Shown: positions 1 to 9,982 of the stretch, piece by piece
Numbering within the stretch: position 1 is the stretch's first letter
Layout of the letters: every line of letters starts with the position of its first letter
From: Vibrio sp. ED004
GTDB lineage: Bacteria; Pseudomonadota; Gammaproteobacteria; Enterobacterales; Vibrionaceae
Assembly: GCF_023206395.1 (NCBI RefSeq)
Contig: NZ_CP066149.1
Location: forward strand, 1,984,001 to 2,048,000
DNA length: 64,000 nt
Direction of reading: 5' to 3'
The notes under the pieces: generated by a model
Told to the model about the DNA's origin: nothing
The model's database searches: none
Seen by the model: only the letters and a program-made list of their open reading frames with translations
Translations under genes and position numbers: made by a program

Positions 1-1005
1 GGGGGAACAACTGTTTTATTTGATCAATTAGTTCGGGATCTCCAGAAAGATGATTCTATAGAGTTATTTATTAGTGACACCTGTTCAATAATGAATCAAG
101 GGTTAATTTTTAAACTAAGATTTTTGTTGCTCGCAATAATTTATACAATAAAGTCGGACGTAACTTCTGTTCATGTTAGCTCTAGCGGATCTATTACAAT
201 AGCTCCACTACTTTTATTTATCTCAAAAATATTAAATAGAAAATATTCTTTTCGTATGTTTGGTGGGGTTTACGACCAATTTTATATGAGTTCAAATAAG
301 CCTATTAGGCTAATCATTGGATTTATACTAAATAAAAGTGATTTGGTATATTTCGAAACTCATAAACTGACAAAATATTTTAGGGATATTTTCCCACATT
401 CAAAAATTCAACAATACAGTAATTCCAGACCTTCTAGTAAAATTAACGCTAGAGTAAATATTAACGAGAATTATGTATATTTAGGTGCGATAAAAAAAAC
501 AAAAGGTGTTTTCGATATAATAGAAGCTTCAAAGTTCTACCCTAATGTTACTTTTGACTTTTACGGCCCAATTCTTGATGATGATTTTATAGACTCTATA
601 TCATGTATAAGTAACTGCAATTACAAGGGGGTAGTTGAACCTAATGAAATTATCAAAGTATTAGCTAGTTATAAAGCACTATTGTTACCAACATATCATT
701 TTGGTGAGGGATACCCTGGTGTAATTATTGAAGCGTATTCAATTGGACTCCCGGTTATAGCAAGTAACTGGCAATGTATCCCTGAAATTGTTCTGGATGG
801 CAAAACAGGATTTCTAATTAACACAAAAGACATAGCATCATTAAGAGACGCTATAGATAATTTATCAGAACTTCCGCCTGAAAATTTATCCAAAATAAGC
901 AGGCATTGTATTTCTTTTTTTAATAAAGAATTTAACTCGACTATGTTGAGCAAAAAGTTTAAAGATCAAATTAATCTATTAGTTAATGGGAGTGATACGC
1001 CGTGA
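1..1005 (+). CDS. Glycosyltransferase family 4 (5' end outside window)
   Basis: The reading frame is open from base 1, and the residues before the first in-window ATG (position 91) read GGTTVLFDQLV, like the N-terminal glycine-rich loop of GT-B glycosyltransferases. The true start therefore lies upstream of the window and the 91 ATG is internal. The C-terminal half has the family 4 signature: a Gly-Glu-Gly-Tyr-Pro stretch, then an E-A-Y-S-I-G-L-P-V donor-binding segment and a P-E-I-V loop (about 700-790). It should transfer a nucleotide-activated sugar to a lipid-linked glycan at the inner membrane. Its last four bases overlap the next gene, so the two are translationally coupled. The region is very AT-rich, as is usual for transferred O-antigen or capsule genes. 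Donor and acceptor cannot be read from sequence. Confidence 0.85.
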   Translation, partial: GGTTVLFDQLVRDLQKDDSIELFISDTCSIMNQGLIFKLRFLLLAIIYTIKSDVTSVHVSSSGSITIAPLLLFISKILNRKYSFRMFGGVYDQFYMSSNKPIRLIIGFILNKSDLVYFETHKLTKYFRDIFPHSKIQQYSNSRPSSKINARVNINENYVYLGAIKKTKGVFDIIEASKFYPNVTFDFYGPILDDDFIDSISCISNCNYKGVVEPNEIIKVLASYKALLLPTYHFGEGYPGVIIEAYSIGLPVIASNWQCIPEIVLDGKTGFLINTKDIASLRDAIDNLSELPPENLSKISRHCISFFNKEFNSTMLSKKFKDQINLLVNGSDTP

Positions 1006-2321
1006 AATTATCGACATTAAGGAAAATATACAAGGCGATACCAAGCAAATACTTAAGTCCAGTAACTAATATTCCGTTTTCCGTATTTTGCGGTGCTGAA
1101 TACAGAAAACAAATTTCACTACTCGAATCCTATCCAAAGCTCAGCAGTAACTTGAAACAAAAGTTACAGGATGATTTAACTATAGATTACTTAAGCGAAA
1201 GTATTATTCACACTCGTTTTTATCGAGACTTTGCAAAGAAAAATCGTATAAAAAGAATAACATCAAAAGAACAGTTGCTTGAATTCCCGATAATTGGTAA
1301 AGAGCAACTGGAAAGTGACTTGGACTGGTTTATTGATGATAGATATCGTAACAAAAGTTTTTTCGTTAGTACTGGAGGCACGACAGGGAAGCAAACAAGA
1401 CTCTTAATGTCAAATAGTGCATTTTCTAAAGAATGGGCATTTGTTAATGATTATTTATCTTCTGAGGGAGTTGACATCAACTCTAGGAGAATTTGTTTAA
1501 GAGGGTCTGATGGGATAAGTAGCGATAAATTAATTGGATACAATCATTTATATAAAGAAATAATGATTTCGCCGTTTAGACTTAATCAACAGAATCTAAA
1601 ATATCATATAAATGAAATTATTGAATATAAACCAAAATGGATTCACGGATATCCGTCTTCTGTAAGCGAGTTTGGGAATGCTCTATCTGAAATTGATATA
1701 GATACGTCAATAATTACAAATATACTTTTAGTTTCAGAAAGATTGATGCCACAACAAGAATTATCAATAAAAAAACAGTTTCCAAATTGTAAGATATCAA
1801 CGTTTTACGGAATGACTGAGCGTGTGATTTTTGCTCCTTCGGAGAATGGATCTCTAATCCCACATCCATTGTACGGTGTTACTGAAGAAATTGATGGACA
1901 ACTTGTTGGTACAGGATTTATTAATAAAGCAACTCGTTTAATACGCTATTGCACAGGCGATACAGCCGAGGTAGTTAAGTCCTCAGATGGTTTTGTTGAG
2001 TCAATTACAAATGTTACCGGACGTTGGGGCAAGGAGCAGCTAAAAGGAAAAAGTGGTGTTAATATATCAATGACGGCATTGAATATTCATTCAAACATAT
2101 TAGAAAATGTCGTTAAGTACCAATTTTTTCAGGAGAACTATGGTGAGTGCGTTCTTTTAATACAACCCGGTCATGGTTTTAAACCGGGTGAAGAGTTCAA
2201 AATAGCATCTGAATTCCAAAATAAAACGGGTAGCGAGCTTATAGTTAAGCCTAAAATCGTAAAAGATATCCCACTAACTAAAAGAGGAAAACATCAGTTT
2301 ATTAAAACGAACTGTGTTTAG
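1002..2321 (+). CDS. PaaK/CapK-like adenylate-forming enzyme
   Basis: This 439-aa protein starts with GTG inside the stop of the preceding glycosyltransferase (GTGA overlap). It has the adenylate-forming P-loop STGGTTGK around residues 123-130 and a YGMTE motif near residue 269, both typical of the phenylacetate-CoA ligase (PaaK) superfamily. Relatives called CapK occur in many capsule and O-antigen clusters, where they are thought to activate a carboxylic acid, perhaps for acyl or amino-acid decoration of the glycan. The substrate is unknown here. Length agrees with the family. The position between a glycosyltransferase and a flippase supports a role in polysaccharide modification rather than aromatic catabolism. 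Confidence 0.8.
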   Translation: MKLSTLRKIYKAIPSKYLSPVTNIPFSVFCGAEYRKQISLLESYPKLSSNLKQKLQDDLTIDYLSESIIHTRFYRDFAKKNRIKRITSKEQLLEFPIIGKEQLESDLDWFIDDRYRNKSFFVSTGGTTGKQTRLLMSNSAFSKEWAFVNDYLSSEGVDINSRRICLRGSDGISSDKLIGYNHLYKEIMISPFRLNQQNLKYHINEIIEYKPKWIHGYPSSVSEFGNALSEIDIDTSIITNILLVSERLMPQQELSIKKQFPNCKISTFYGMTERVIFAPSENGSLIPHPLYGVTEEIDGQLVGTGFINKATRLIRYCTGDTAEVVKSSDGFVESITNVTGRWGKEQLKGKSGVNISMTALNIHSNILENVVKYQFFQENYGECVLLIQPGHGFKPGEEFKIASEFQNKTGSELIVKPKIVKDIPLTKRGKHQFIKTNCV

Positions 2322-2549
2322 CTTAAATTGATAGTTTTCTTCGAATTTTAAGTATAGGCGAGAATAAAGTATGTCGGTATGACACTCTTACATAAGAGAA
2401 CTTATATTTTTTAGAACCACGTATGTCTTATCAAAAATCTTTCAAACGCTAATTATATTTTAGTGTTTTATAGTTTTTGTTTATAATTATATTAATTTAA
2501 AATGATAATGATATTTTGTTTTTAAATTATTACTAGATATTAAAAGCAG

Positions 2550-3851
2550 ATGACTAAATTTAATAGAGAAAATAGTTTTGTAAAGGCTTTTGTCGGTACG
2601 GCAGGAGTGCAAATATTTGCGAAGGGAATCAGTCTTGTGGCAGGTATTATATTTGCCCGAGCCTTAGGCCCAGAAGATTTTGGACGCTATGGTTTAGCCG
2701 TTTCAGTTATCACAGTTGCAGTTTTACCTAGTATCGCCGGCCTGCCTTCTTTGATTGTTAGAGAAATAGCGCGTTACCGAATCGATAATAAACTTACAGA
2801 AGTTAAAGGAATGATTGTTTGGTCAAATAGGCATGTGATATCTATGTCTGTTCTAAGTATTGTTTGCACTTATCTCCTCGTTTATGCCGAAATTTGGACT
2901 GATTTTGTTGGAAGTATCATTATTTCTGCTTTGATTCTAATTCCACTGAAAGGTTACCTATCAAATCAATCTGCAATAATCAATGCTTTCCAACGGCCTG
3001 AGTTAGCACAATTACCGACACAAGTAATAGCCCCAGTTTTGTCTCTATTTATTGTATTGTTTCTTTATTTTAATTCTGGTACTACTTTATCACCACATAT
3101 TCTTATCTATATTCAAATATTTACTCATACAAGTGCAGTGGTGTTTAGTTTTTTTTTGTTGCGATTAATTGTAAAAAAGGAAATTAATGAATTAACTCCG
3201 GTTTTTGACTCTAGTCGATGGAGGAAATCTTTGCTCCCGTTTAGTCTATTAATGATAATTAGCACTTTAAATAATGAGTTGGCAACAGTTCTACTTGGAT
3301 TTTTGGGAACTGAAGAAGGTATAGCTTATTTTAGAGTGGCGTTAGTCGGTACAACACTACTATCGTTAGGACTTAATTCAGTAAATTCAGTCTCAGGGCC
3401 TAAAATTGCAGGGATGTACAAGAAGGGAGATCTAGTTGGCACGCAAGAAATACTTTTAAAGAGCGTGAGAATTAGCTGTGCTTGCACCGTTCCTTTTGTG
3501 ATTTTATTTCTATTTTTTGGAGAGTTTTTTATTGTCTTATTGTTTGGCGAGCAATATAGATCGGCGGGTACTCTACTTTCTATACTTTGCATTGGTCAGT
3601 TATTCAATTGCGCGTTGGGTTCAGTAGGTTTAGTTTTGAATATGACGGGCAACGAGAATTATACATTAAGAACGCAATTGGTAACTTTATTTTTGACAAT
3701 AACCCTTTTAGTGATTTTTATACCGATATACAATGCAATTGGAGCGGCAATCGCCGTGTCAACGTCCCTGATTTGTTGGAATTTAATAATGGCGTTTAAC
3801 GTTTATAGACTAACAGGTTTAAAAACTTGGCTTAGATTTGTTCGAGGTTAG
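2550..3851 (+). CDS. wzx: Wzx-like polysaccharide flippase
   Basis: The 433-aa protein is strongly hydrophobic along its length, with about 12-14 predicted membrane spans. Its N-terminus carries the GARALGPEDFGRYG-type segment (here F-A-R-A-L-G-P-E-D-F-G-R-Y-G, residues about 35-48) that is typical of polysaccharide transporters of the MATE/MVF superfamily. It would flip undecaprenyl-diphosphate-linked repeat units across the inner membrane. An AT-rich 228-bp gap separates it from the PaaK-like gene, so it may have its own promoter. Wzx proteins diverge fast and the symbol is given by family and context only. Confidence 0.8.
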   Translation: MTKFNRENSFVKAFVGTAGVQIFAKGISLVAGIIFARALGPEDFGRYGLAVSVITVAVLPSIAGLPSLIVREIARYRIDNKLTEVKGMIVWSNRHVISMSVLSIVCTYLLVYAEIWTDFVGSIIISALILIPLKGYLSNQSAIINAFQRPELAQLPTQVIAPVLSLFIVLFLYFNSGTTLSPHILIYIQIFTHTSAVVFSFFLLRLIVKKEINELTPVFDSSRWRKSLLPFSLLMIISTLNNELATVLLGFLGTEEGIAYFRVALVGTTLLSLGLNSVNSVSGPKIAGMYKKGDLVGTQEILLKSVRISCACTVPFVILFLFFGEFFIVLLFGEQYRSAGTLLSILCIGQLFNCALGSVGLVLNMTGNENYTLRTQLVTLFLTITLLVIFIPIYNAIGAAIAVSTSLICWNLIMAFNVYRLTGLKTWLRFVRG

Positions 3852-4226
3852 CGTTTATTCAAGACTTTGAAATATTTCGGTGTTATGAATGACTTCTACT
3901 TGTGGTATTTTGAATTGTTACATTGATCAAAAAAACCTTATTATTAATTAAATTTTGAATATATAGGCTGTTATATTGAAATATCTAGGGTTAAGAGAGA
4001 TTTTTTAATATTTTATACGCTTATTTAATAATTAGCGATTGTTTATATAATGTTACGATCGTGTTCTGAGAGCGTTTTATTAGTAAAAATGATTATAAAG
4101 TATTTTTAGTTCTTAAATAGTTAACGATTACTTTATTGTCTGTTTACTTTATATATGTATTTCATGAATTAAGTTTATAGGCCAAAAGGCACAAGTATTT
4201 AGAGTGCACACTACATACATTTAAAT
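3852..4226. other. AT-rich intergenic region without a visible gene
   Basis: These 375 bases between the flippase and the heparinase-like gene are very AT-rich. I see no credible coding frame, no RNA gene and no strong hairpin. It probably holds the promoter for the next two genes, but no single -35/-10 pair stands out. Confidence 0.5.
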
Positions 4227-5846
4227 ATGAATAGAATATTAAATCTTTATCACACAATTAAATATCTTAAACCTATTCAGTTGAAAAATAGAGTTTCAAG
4301 AAAGCTATCTAAAGTAAGTCTTAGGGATCTGTTTATAGAACTTAATAGCACTACAACTTGTTGGCAGCCCTTTGCAGTTTTACCATCATGCTATCAAGGT
4401 AGTAGACAGTTTAAGTTCCTGAACGTGGTAGATGTTGTTAGTGACTGGAATGATAAGAATAAAGCTAAACTTTGGCTTTATAATCTTCATTATTTTGACG
4501 ATTTAAATCAACTTGGGTGGCAAGACCGGACTGATATTCATACAGGCCTTATTGATACTTGGATTGCACAGAATCCTCCTATGATGGGTAATGGTTGGGA
4601 GCCTTACACAATCTCACTTCGTTCCGTTAATTGGATAAAGTGGTTTTTATCAGGAAATGAGCCTAAATCAGAGTGGGTATCGAGTCTCTCTCTTCAAGTT
4701 CAGGCACTTGACCAACAGTTAGAATACCATTTACTTGGGAACCATCTATTTGCTAACGCAAAAGGATTAGTGTTTGCCGGTTGTTTTTTCAAAGGGAAGG
4801 ATGCTAAAGCATGGTTAAAGCGAGGTCTGGCGATTTTAGAAAAGGAGGTTCCTGAACAAATCTTAGCTGATGGCGGTAATTTTGAATTGACTCCAATGTA
4901 TCACAACACCATATTGGCTGATATACTCGATTTGTATCACCTGAGTCTTGTTTATCCTGATTTAATTCCGAGTGAAATTCAGAGTGCCTGGTATGAGTAC
5001 ATTTTGAAAATGTTCAAATGGGCAGAGCAGATGGAACATCCTGATGGCGATATTTCATTCTTTAATGACTCTGCATTTGGCATCGCACCGAGACTGAAAA
5101 GCCTAAAAGAATATGCCGAAATATTGAACATCGAACTAGCTCCCCCCATTGGTGAGCAGGTTACTTTGTTAAAGGATAGTGGTTACGTAGTTGCAAAAGT
5201 GAACGAGATAAAGCTTATCACTGATGTAGCCAAGGTAGGTCCAGATTATATCCCTGGCCATGCCCATGCAGACACACTTTCATTTGAGTTCAGTATTGGT
5301 AATCAGAGAGTTTTTGTGAACAGTGGTACTTCTATTTACGGACTGGGAGAAGAAAGACTCAGGCAGCGTAAAACCGAAACTCACAACACAGTAGTGGTTG
5401 ATGGTGAAGACTCTTCAGAAGTGTGGAGTGGTTTCCGAGTTGCGAGGCGTGCTTATCCGAGTAACGTTGAAATTAAGGTTAACGAACAGACCGTTAGTGT
5501 CGAATGTTCGCATGACGGTTACATGCGCTTACCCGGAAAGGTGATACATACCCGTAATTGGCAGTTAACTCCTGAAAGCTTAGTGGTCTCAGACTCACTA
5601 ACAGGTAAGTTTAATGATGCACAGGCACATTATCACTTGCATCCAGATATACAAGTTTTGAATGATGACGAACTCATCATCCAACTACCGGATAACAGAA
5701 AGTACGGCGTTAAAGTAGAGGGCGGTGATACCGTTATACTTGATTCCACATGGCATCCAGAATTTGGCCTATCGGTCGCCAATAAAAAGCTCCTAGTAGA
5801 TTTTAAGCAGAATGAAGTGACCTTTGTTCTTGAACGGATAACCTAA
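4227..5846 (+). CDS. Heparinase II/III family protein
   Basis: This 539-aa protein has an alpha/alpha-toroid-like N-terminal half rich in Trp (for example NPPMMGNGWEPYTISLR near residues 113-129) and a beta-rich C-terminal half with the PGHAHADTLSFE motif (residues 343-354). That His/Asp-rich motif is the hallmark of the heparinase II/III C-terminal domain. Family members cleave acidic polysaccharides by beta-elimination, and close relatives sit in O-antigen/capsule clusters of Vibrio and other bacteria, where their role is not well defined (editing, length control or turnover of uronate-containing glycan). No N-terminal signal peptide is obvious. The stop overlaps the next gene's ATG (TAATG), so the two are coupled. 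Confidence 0.82.
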   Translation: MNRILNLYHTIKYLKPIQLKNRVSRKLSKVSLRDLFIELNSTTTCWQPFAVLPSCYQGSRQFKFLNVVDVVSDWNDKNKAKLWLYNLHYFDDLNQLGWQDRTDIHTGLIDTWIAQNPPMMGNGWEPYTISLRSVNWIKWFLSGNEPKSEWVSSLSLQVQALDQQLEYHLLGNHLFANAKGLVFAGCFFKGKDAKAWLKRGLAILEKEVPEQILADGGNFELTPMYHNTILADILDLYHLSLVYPDLIPSEIQSAWYEYILKMFKWAEQMEHPDGDISFFNDSAFGIAPRLKSLKEYAEILNIELAPPIGEQVTLLKDSGYVVAKVNEIKLITDVAKVGPDYIPGHAHADTLSFEFSIGNQRVFVNSGTSIYGLGEERLRQRKTETHNTVVVDGEDSSEVWSGFRVARRAYPSNVEIKVNEQTVSVECSHDGYMRLPGKVIHTRNWQLTPESLVVSDSLTGKFNDAQAHYHLHPDIQVLNDDELIIQLPDNRKYGVKVEGGDTVILDSTWHPEFGLSVANKKLLVDFKQNEVTFVLERIT

Positions 5847-7072
5847 TGCACATTCTATTTTTGACAGATAACTTCCCTCCAGAAGGAAATGCTCCAGCGA
5901 CAAGAACATACGAGCATGCAATTCGTTGGGTTAACGCTGGTCATAAAGTCACAGTGATTACCTGTGCGCCTAATTTTCCTGAAGGACAGCTCTTCGAGGG
6001 CTTTAAGAACTCTTGGTATCAAACTCATTACTTAGATGGGATCAAAGTAGTTCGAGTTAAAACATACATTACTGCGAACGAAGGGTTTGTAAAACGCATC
6101 CTAGATTACATGTCGTTTATGGTGACGAGTTTCTTTGCGGGATTGTTTCAGAAAAAGGCAGATGTAATCGTAGCGACGTCACCACAGTTTTTCTGTGCGT
6201 GTGCAGGATGGGCTTTATCTGCGGTCAGAGGAAAGCCATTTGTGTTTGAGCTCCGTGATATTTGGCCAGCTTCTATAACTGCAGTCGGTGCGATGAAGGA
6301 GAGCTTCGCTATTCGTATACTCGAGAAAATCGAATTGTTTCTGTATCGCAGAGCCGACTCAATTGTTTCAGTGACTAACGCATTTAAGAAAGAACTCATT
6401 GAACGTGGCATTGATGGTGAAAAAATTGATGTCGTTCTAAATGGCGTGGATTTGTCCAAATATGAACCGTCCAAGACTAAAGACAACTCGCTTGCTGAGC
6501 AATACGATTTGGAAGGAAAATTTGTTGTTGGCTATGTCGGCACTCATGGCATGGCACATGGTCTTGAACATATCGTTGATGTTGCAGAGTGCTTGAAGGG
6601 TCATGATGATATTAGAGTTGTATTCGCCGGTGGAGGCGCTGCTCGTCAAAAGGTAGTTGACCTAGTAAGGGAAAAGAACCTTTCTAATGTGGTGCTTATT
6701 GAGCGACAGCCTAAAGAAATGATGCCTAAAGTATGGTCTCTTTGCGACGTTTCATTGGTCCCTTTGGTGAATAGCGATTTGTTTAGGACAGTGATTCCAT
6801 CAAAGATATTTGAATGTATGGGTATGGGAATACCAACAGTTATGAGCGTGCCAGAGGGTGAGGCTACTGCAATTATACGTGGCACCAACTCGGGCTTAGT
6901 TGTAGAAAGTGAAAATGCCGAACAAATCACTGATGCAGTGCTTAAGTTATATTCGGATAAAGAGCTTTATCAGAATATACGTCAATGTAGTATTGAATCT
7001 GCTCCAAAGTTTAGCCGAGACATAATGGCTGGAGATATGGTCTCTATTTTTCTAAAGCAAAACGTTGGTTAA
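5846..7072 (+). CDS. Glycosyltransferase family 4 (WbuB-like)
   Basis: The 408-aa protein begins NFPPEGNAPATRTYEHA, the usual N-terminal acceptor-side loop of GT4 enzymes. It carries the C-terminal nucleotide-sugar segment VIPSKIFECMGMGIPT near residues 316-331. It resembles the WbuB group that adds an aminosugar such as L-FucNAc in O-antigen synthesis, but the exact sugar is inferred only. Translation is coupled to the heparinase-like gene by a one-base overlap. It is the last polysaccharide-specific gene in this direction before the sulfate block. Confidence 0.85.
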   Translation: MHILFLTDNFPPEGNAPATRTYEHAIRWVNAGHKVTVITCAPNFPEGQLFEGFKNSWYQTHYLDGIKVVRVKTYITANEGFVKRILDYMSFMVTSFFAGLFQKKADVIVATSPQFFCACAGWALSAVRGKPFVFELRDIWPASITAVGAMKESFAIRILEKIELFLYRRADSIVSVTNAFKKELIERGIDGEKIDVVLNGVDLSKYEPSKTKDNSLAEQYDLEGKFVVGYVGTHGMAHGLEHIVDVAECLKGHDDIRVVFAGGGAARQKVVDLVREKNLSNVVLIERQPKEMMPKVWSLCDVSLVPLVNSDLFRTVIPSKIFECMGMGIPTVMSVPEGEATAIIRGTNSGLVVESENAEQITDAVLKLYSDKELYQNIRQCSIESAPKFSRDIMAGDMVSIFLKQNVG

Positions 7073-7230
7073 CGAGTTATCTAGTTTGGTTGGGGAAGTT
7101 CAGAATGTGAACTGTCGATTACCATGTTGGAAATCTAAATATTTTTGTGTTGAACGTGTGTATTTTTGATGTTGGGCCTGAATTCAGATAATAGGTGTGA
7201 CACTTCATGGGGAGATGAAAGCCTCAAGTG

Positions 7231-7256
7231 GAAAGGAGAAAGGAGAAAGGAGAAAG
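7231..7256. repeat. Short tandem repeat (GAAAGGA)n
   Basis: A purine-only heptamer GAAAGGA is repeated about 3.5 times just upstream of the permease start. It contains several Shine-Dalgarno-like AAGGAG cores, although these lie about 30 bases or more from the proposed start codon. Length change by slippage could alter the leader of the permease transcript. Confidence 0.6.
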
Positions 7257-7285
7257 TTGAGAGGGTAATTGTTTAGGTTTTTTAA

Positions 7286-9043
7286 TTGTTTGGGGAATGG
7301 GTTTTGTTAGAGTGGGTTGTTAGTCCGGCGATGCAGGTGCTTGTTTTATTCATTGCGACTATCTTTGGGTTAATCCGTTTTCAAGCGCACTCAGAAAAAG
7401 TGTTTGGCATTCTTTTACTTGCGTTGTTCACGACCTCATTAGTGAGCACTGAGCAAGTCATCTCAAGTTTTTCAAACAAAGGATTGCTTACCCTGATGTT
7501 ATTGATGATTTGTTCAGTGGCATTAGAGAAAACGAAACTCTTACGGATGATTACTAACTACGTCATCGGACCTAACTACCGCTTAACGTGGTTGCGGCTC
7601 TATGGATTGACGACATTTTCATCGGCAATATTGAATAACACAGCCGTTGTATCAACGATGCTTGCGCCGATTCGCAACAACCCTCATCACAAGGCCAGTA
7701 AACTGCTGCTTCCGTTGTCTTATGCCGCCATACTCGGTGGAACATTGACCCTAGTTGGCACCTCTACCAATCTTATTGTGAACAGTTTGGTGATTGACTT
7801 TGGTCTACCCAGCCTAAAGTTTTTTGATTTTACCGCCGTTGGCATTTGTTTAGTGTTGGGCTGTGGCGTATTGCTTTACATACTCAGTCCATTTTTGCCT
7901 GAACGCGGAAAGAGCCATGTGCAAATTCGTGACTACATTATTGATACTGAAGTGTCGGCTGAATCTGATTTGGTCGGTAAAACCGTCGAACAAAATGGAC
8001 TTAGGCATCTAGAGTCTTTGTTCTTGGTAGAAATACTGCGTGATGGACGTTTGATATCCCCAGTGACGCCTGCCGAGGTGATTCAACCAAACGACCGCTT
8101 GCTGTTCAGTGGGGATGTGAAAAAGGTCACGATACTTACTCAGTTTGACGGACTGTCGTTATTTGCCAGTGACAGTGGCTTGCCACTAGACAACTTATCT
8201 GAAGTGGTTATTCGCCCCGAGAGTCATTTGATTGGTAAAACGCTGAAACATGCAGGTTTTCGCGCATTATTTGACGCTGCAGTGGTGGCAATTAAACGAG
8301 ATGGCGAAGCGTTATCAGGCAAACTGGGAGAAGTGAAACTGCAAACAGGCGATTACTTGGTGTTAGCTGTAGGTGAAGATTACGCCTCTCGCAACAACAT
8401 AGCGAAGAACTTTTTTCTATTGAACGAAGTGAAAACTGAGCATTGCCTCGATGGGTGGAAAGAGAAGCTCGCCATTGGCGGTTTTCTTGGTGCGATTTTA
8501 TTGGCCGCAACAGGTATCGTATCGCTATTTAAGGTGATGTTGATCCTACTTGGTTTATTACTACTGACTGGCTGCCTAAGTGCGAACGAGGTTCTTCAGC
8601 GCATACCAAAGGGTGTTTGGCTGATTATTTCTTCTGCATTGCTGCTATCTCAAGCGCTCACTAATACTGGTGCTTTGAATGGCGTAGAAGCCCTCGTTCA
8701 CTCGTATGATTACTTGTTTACGCCATTTATTGGGTTAGTGGTAGTTTATTTGTTGTCTTGGATTATGACTGAACTTGTTACTAACAATGCAGCGGCCGCA
8801 CTGGTGTTCCCTATTGGTATTGAGCTAGCATCTAGTTTGTCGGTGAACCCACAAGCGTATATTCTCGCAATAGCGTTTGGTGCAAGCGCAAGCTTTATCA
8901 GCCCATATGGGTATCAAACCAACTTGATGGTGTTTAACGCAGGGCAATATAAGCTGCAAGATTTTGTTAAGGTAGGAGTCCCAATGTGCCTGCTTTATGG
9001 CGTGATTGTATTAACCGCAATCCCTGCCTTTATTGGATTGTAA
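7286..9043 (+). CDS. SLC13-family permease with two TrkA-C domains
   Basis: The protein is a polytopic inner-membrane transporter of the SLC13/divalent-anion family. Two half-transporters (about residues 10-205 and 385-585) flank two cytoplasmic TrkA-C-like domains (about 215-290 and 295-365, each with an S/H-x-L-x-G-K-T-x signature). The conserved NNTAVVS and NNAAAAL stretches are the paired anion-binding hairpin tips. Its place directly upstream of cysD, 18 bases away, makes sulfate uptake the likely role. The start is uncertain: the frame opens with TTG at 7286 after a weak AGG, while an in-frame ATG lies at 7331. Related permeases sit beside cysDNC genes in many marine gammaproteobacteria. 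Confidence 0.85.
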   Translation: MFGEWVLLEWVVSPAMQVLVLFIATIFGLIRFQAHSEKVFGILLLALFTTSLVSTEQVISSFSNKGLLTLMLLMICSVALEKTKLLRMITNYVIGPNYRLTWLRLYGLTTFSSAILNNTAVVSTMLAPIRNNPHHKASKLLLPLSYAAILGGTLTLVGTSTNLIVNSLVIDFGLPSLKFFDFTAVGICLVLGCGVLLYILSPFLPERGKSHVQIRDYIIDTEVSAESDLVGKTVEQNGLRHLESLFLVEILRDGRLISPVTPAEVIQPNDRLLFSGDVKKVTILTQFDGLSLFASDSGLPLDNLSEVVIRPESHLIGKTLKHAGFRALFDAAVVAIKRDGEALSGKLGEVKLQTGDYLVLAVGEDYASRNNIAKNFFLLNEVKTEHCLDGWKEKLAIGGFLGAILLAATGIVSLFKVMLILLGLLLLTGCLSANEVLQRIPKGVWLIISSALLLSQALTNTGALNGVEALVHSYDYLFTPFIGLVVVYLLSWIMTELVTNNAAAALVFPIGIELASSLSVNPQAYILAIAFGASASFISPYGYQTNLMVFNAGQYKLQDFVKVGVPMCLLYGVIVLTAIPAFIGL

Positions 9044-9061
9044 ATTAAGGATTTTTTAAAA

Positions 9062-9976
9062 GTGAAGATTTCTCAAGAACGTATGACTCACCTAAAGCAA
9101 TTAGAAGCGGAATCTATTCATATTATGCGTGAGGTAGCGGCCGAGTTTGATAACCCTGTGATGCTGTACTCGGTGGGTAAGGACTCTTCTGTGATGCTAC
9201 ATCTAGCGCAAAAAGCGTTTGCTCCCGCTATTCCACCCTTTCCGCTTATGCACGTAGACACCACGTGGAAATTCAAAGAAATGATCGAGTTCCGTGACTA
9301 CATGGCCGAAAAAGTCGGCATGAAGCTGATTGTACATCAAAACCCAGAAGGGGTTGAGATGGACATCAACCCATTTGTGCATGGTAGTTCACTACATACC
9401 GACATCATGAAAACGCAAGGCTTAAAGCAAGCGCTAGATAAGCACGGCTTTGATGCAGCCTTTGGTGGCGCACGTCGTGACGAAGAGAAGTCTCGGGCTA
9501 AAGAGCGAGTGTACTCCTTCCGTGATGAGCACCACCGTTGGGACCCGAAAAACCAACGTCCTGAATTATGGAACGTGTACAACGGTAAAGTCAACAAAGG
9601 TGAGAGCATCCGCGTTTTCCCTTTGTCAAACTGGACTGAACTGGATATCTGGCAATATATCTACCTAGAGAACATCGAAATCCCAGGCTTGTACCTTGCC
9701 GCGAAGCGCCCTGTGATTGAGCGTGACGGTATGCTTATTATGAAAGACGATGAGCGAATGGAAGTGAAAGATGGTGAAGTGATTGAAGAGAAGATGGTGC
9801 GTTTCCGTACTCTTGGCTGCTACCCGCTAACGGGCGCCGTAGAGTCTGAAGCGGCCACGCTTCCAGAGATTATTCAAGAGATGCTCCTCACTACCACTTC
9901 TGAGCGTCAAGGTCGCGCCATTGACCATGATTCTTCTGGCTCGATGGAGAAGAAGAAACGTGAAGGGTACTTCTAA
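9062..9976 (+). CDS. cysD: Sulfate adenylyltransferase subunit 2 (CysD)
   Basis: CysD, 304 aa against 302 in E. coli, is the catalytic subunit of ATP sulfurylase and makes adenosine 5'-phosphosulfate (APS) from ATP and sulfate in the cytoplasm with CysN. The PP-loop SVGKDSS is at residues 37-43, and the conserved [16 protein letters not shown] region and the [12 protein letters not shown] segment are present. The start is a GTG preceded by AAGGA about 10 bases upstream; downstream residues align with E. coli from the first dozen onward. It is followed after six bases by cysC rather than by cysN, an unusual order. Confidence 0.96.
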   Translation: MKISQERMTHLKQLEAESIHIMREVAAEFDNPVMLYSVGKDSSVMLHLAQKAFAPAIPPFPLMHVDTTWKFKEMIEFRDYMAEKVGMKLIVHQNPEGVEMDINPFVHGSSLHTDIMKTQGLKQALDKHGFDAAFGGARRDEEKSRAKERVYSFRDEHHRWDPKNQRPELWNVYNGKVNKGESIRVFPLSNWTELDIWQYIYLENIEIPGLYLAAKRPVIERDGMLIMKDDERMEVKDGEVIEEKMVRFRTLGCYPLTGAVESEAATLPEIIQEMLLTTTSERQGRAIDHDSSGSMEKKKREGYF

Positions 9977-9982
9977 GCCGTT

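Noticed and set aside
9337..9609. Long antisense frames within cysD, cysC and cysN
   Set aside because: They are shadows of strongly conserved coding sequence on the + strand.
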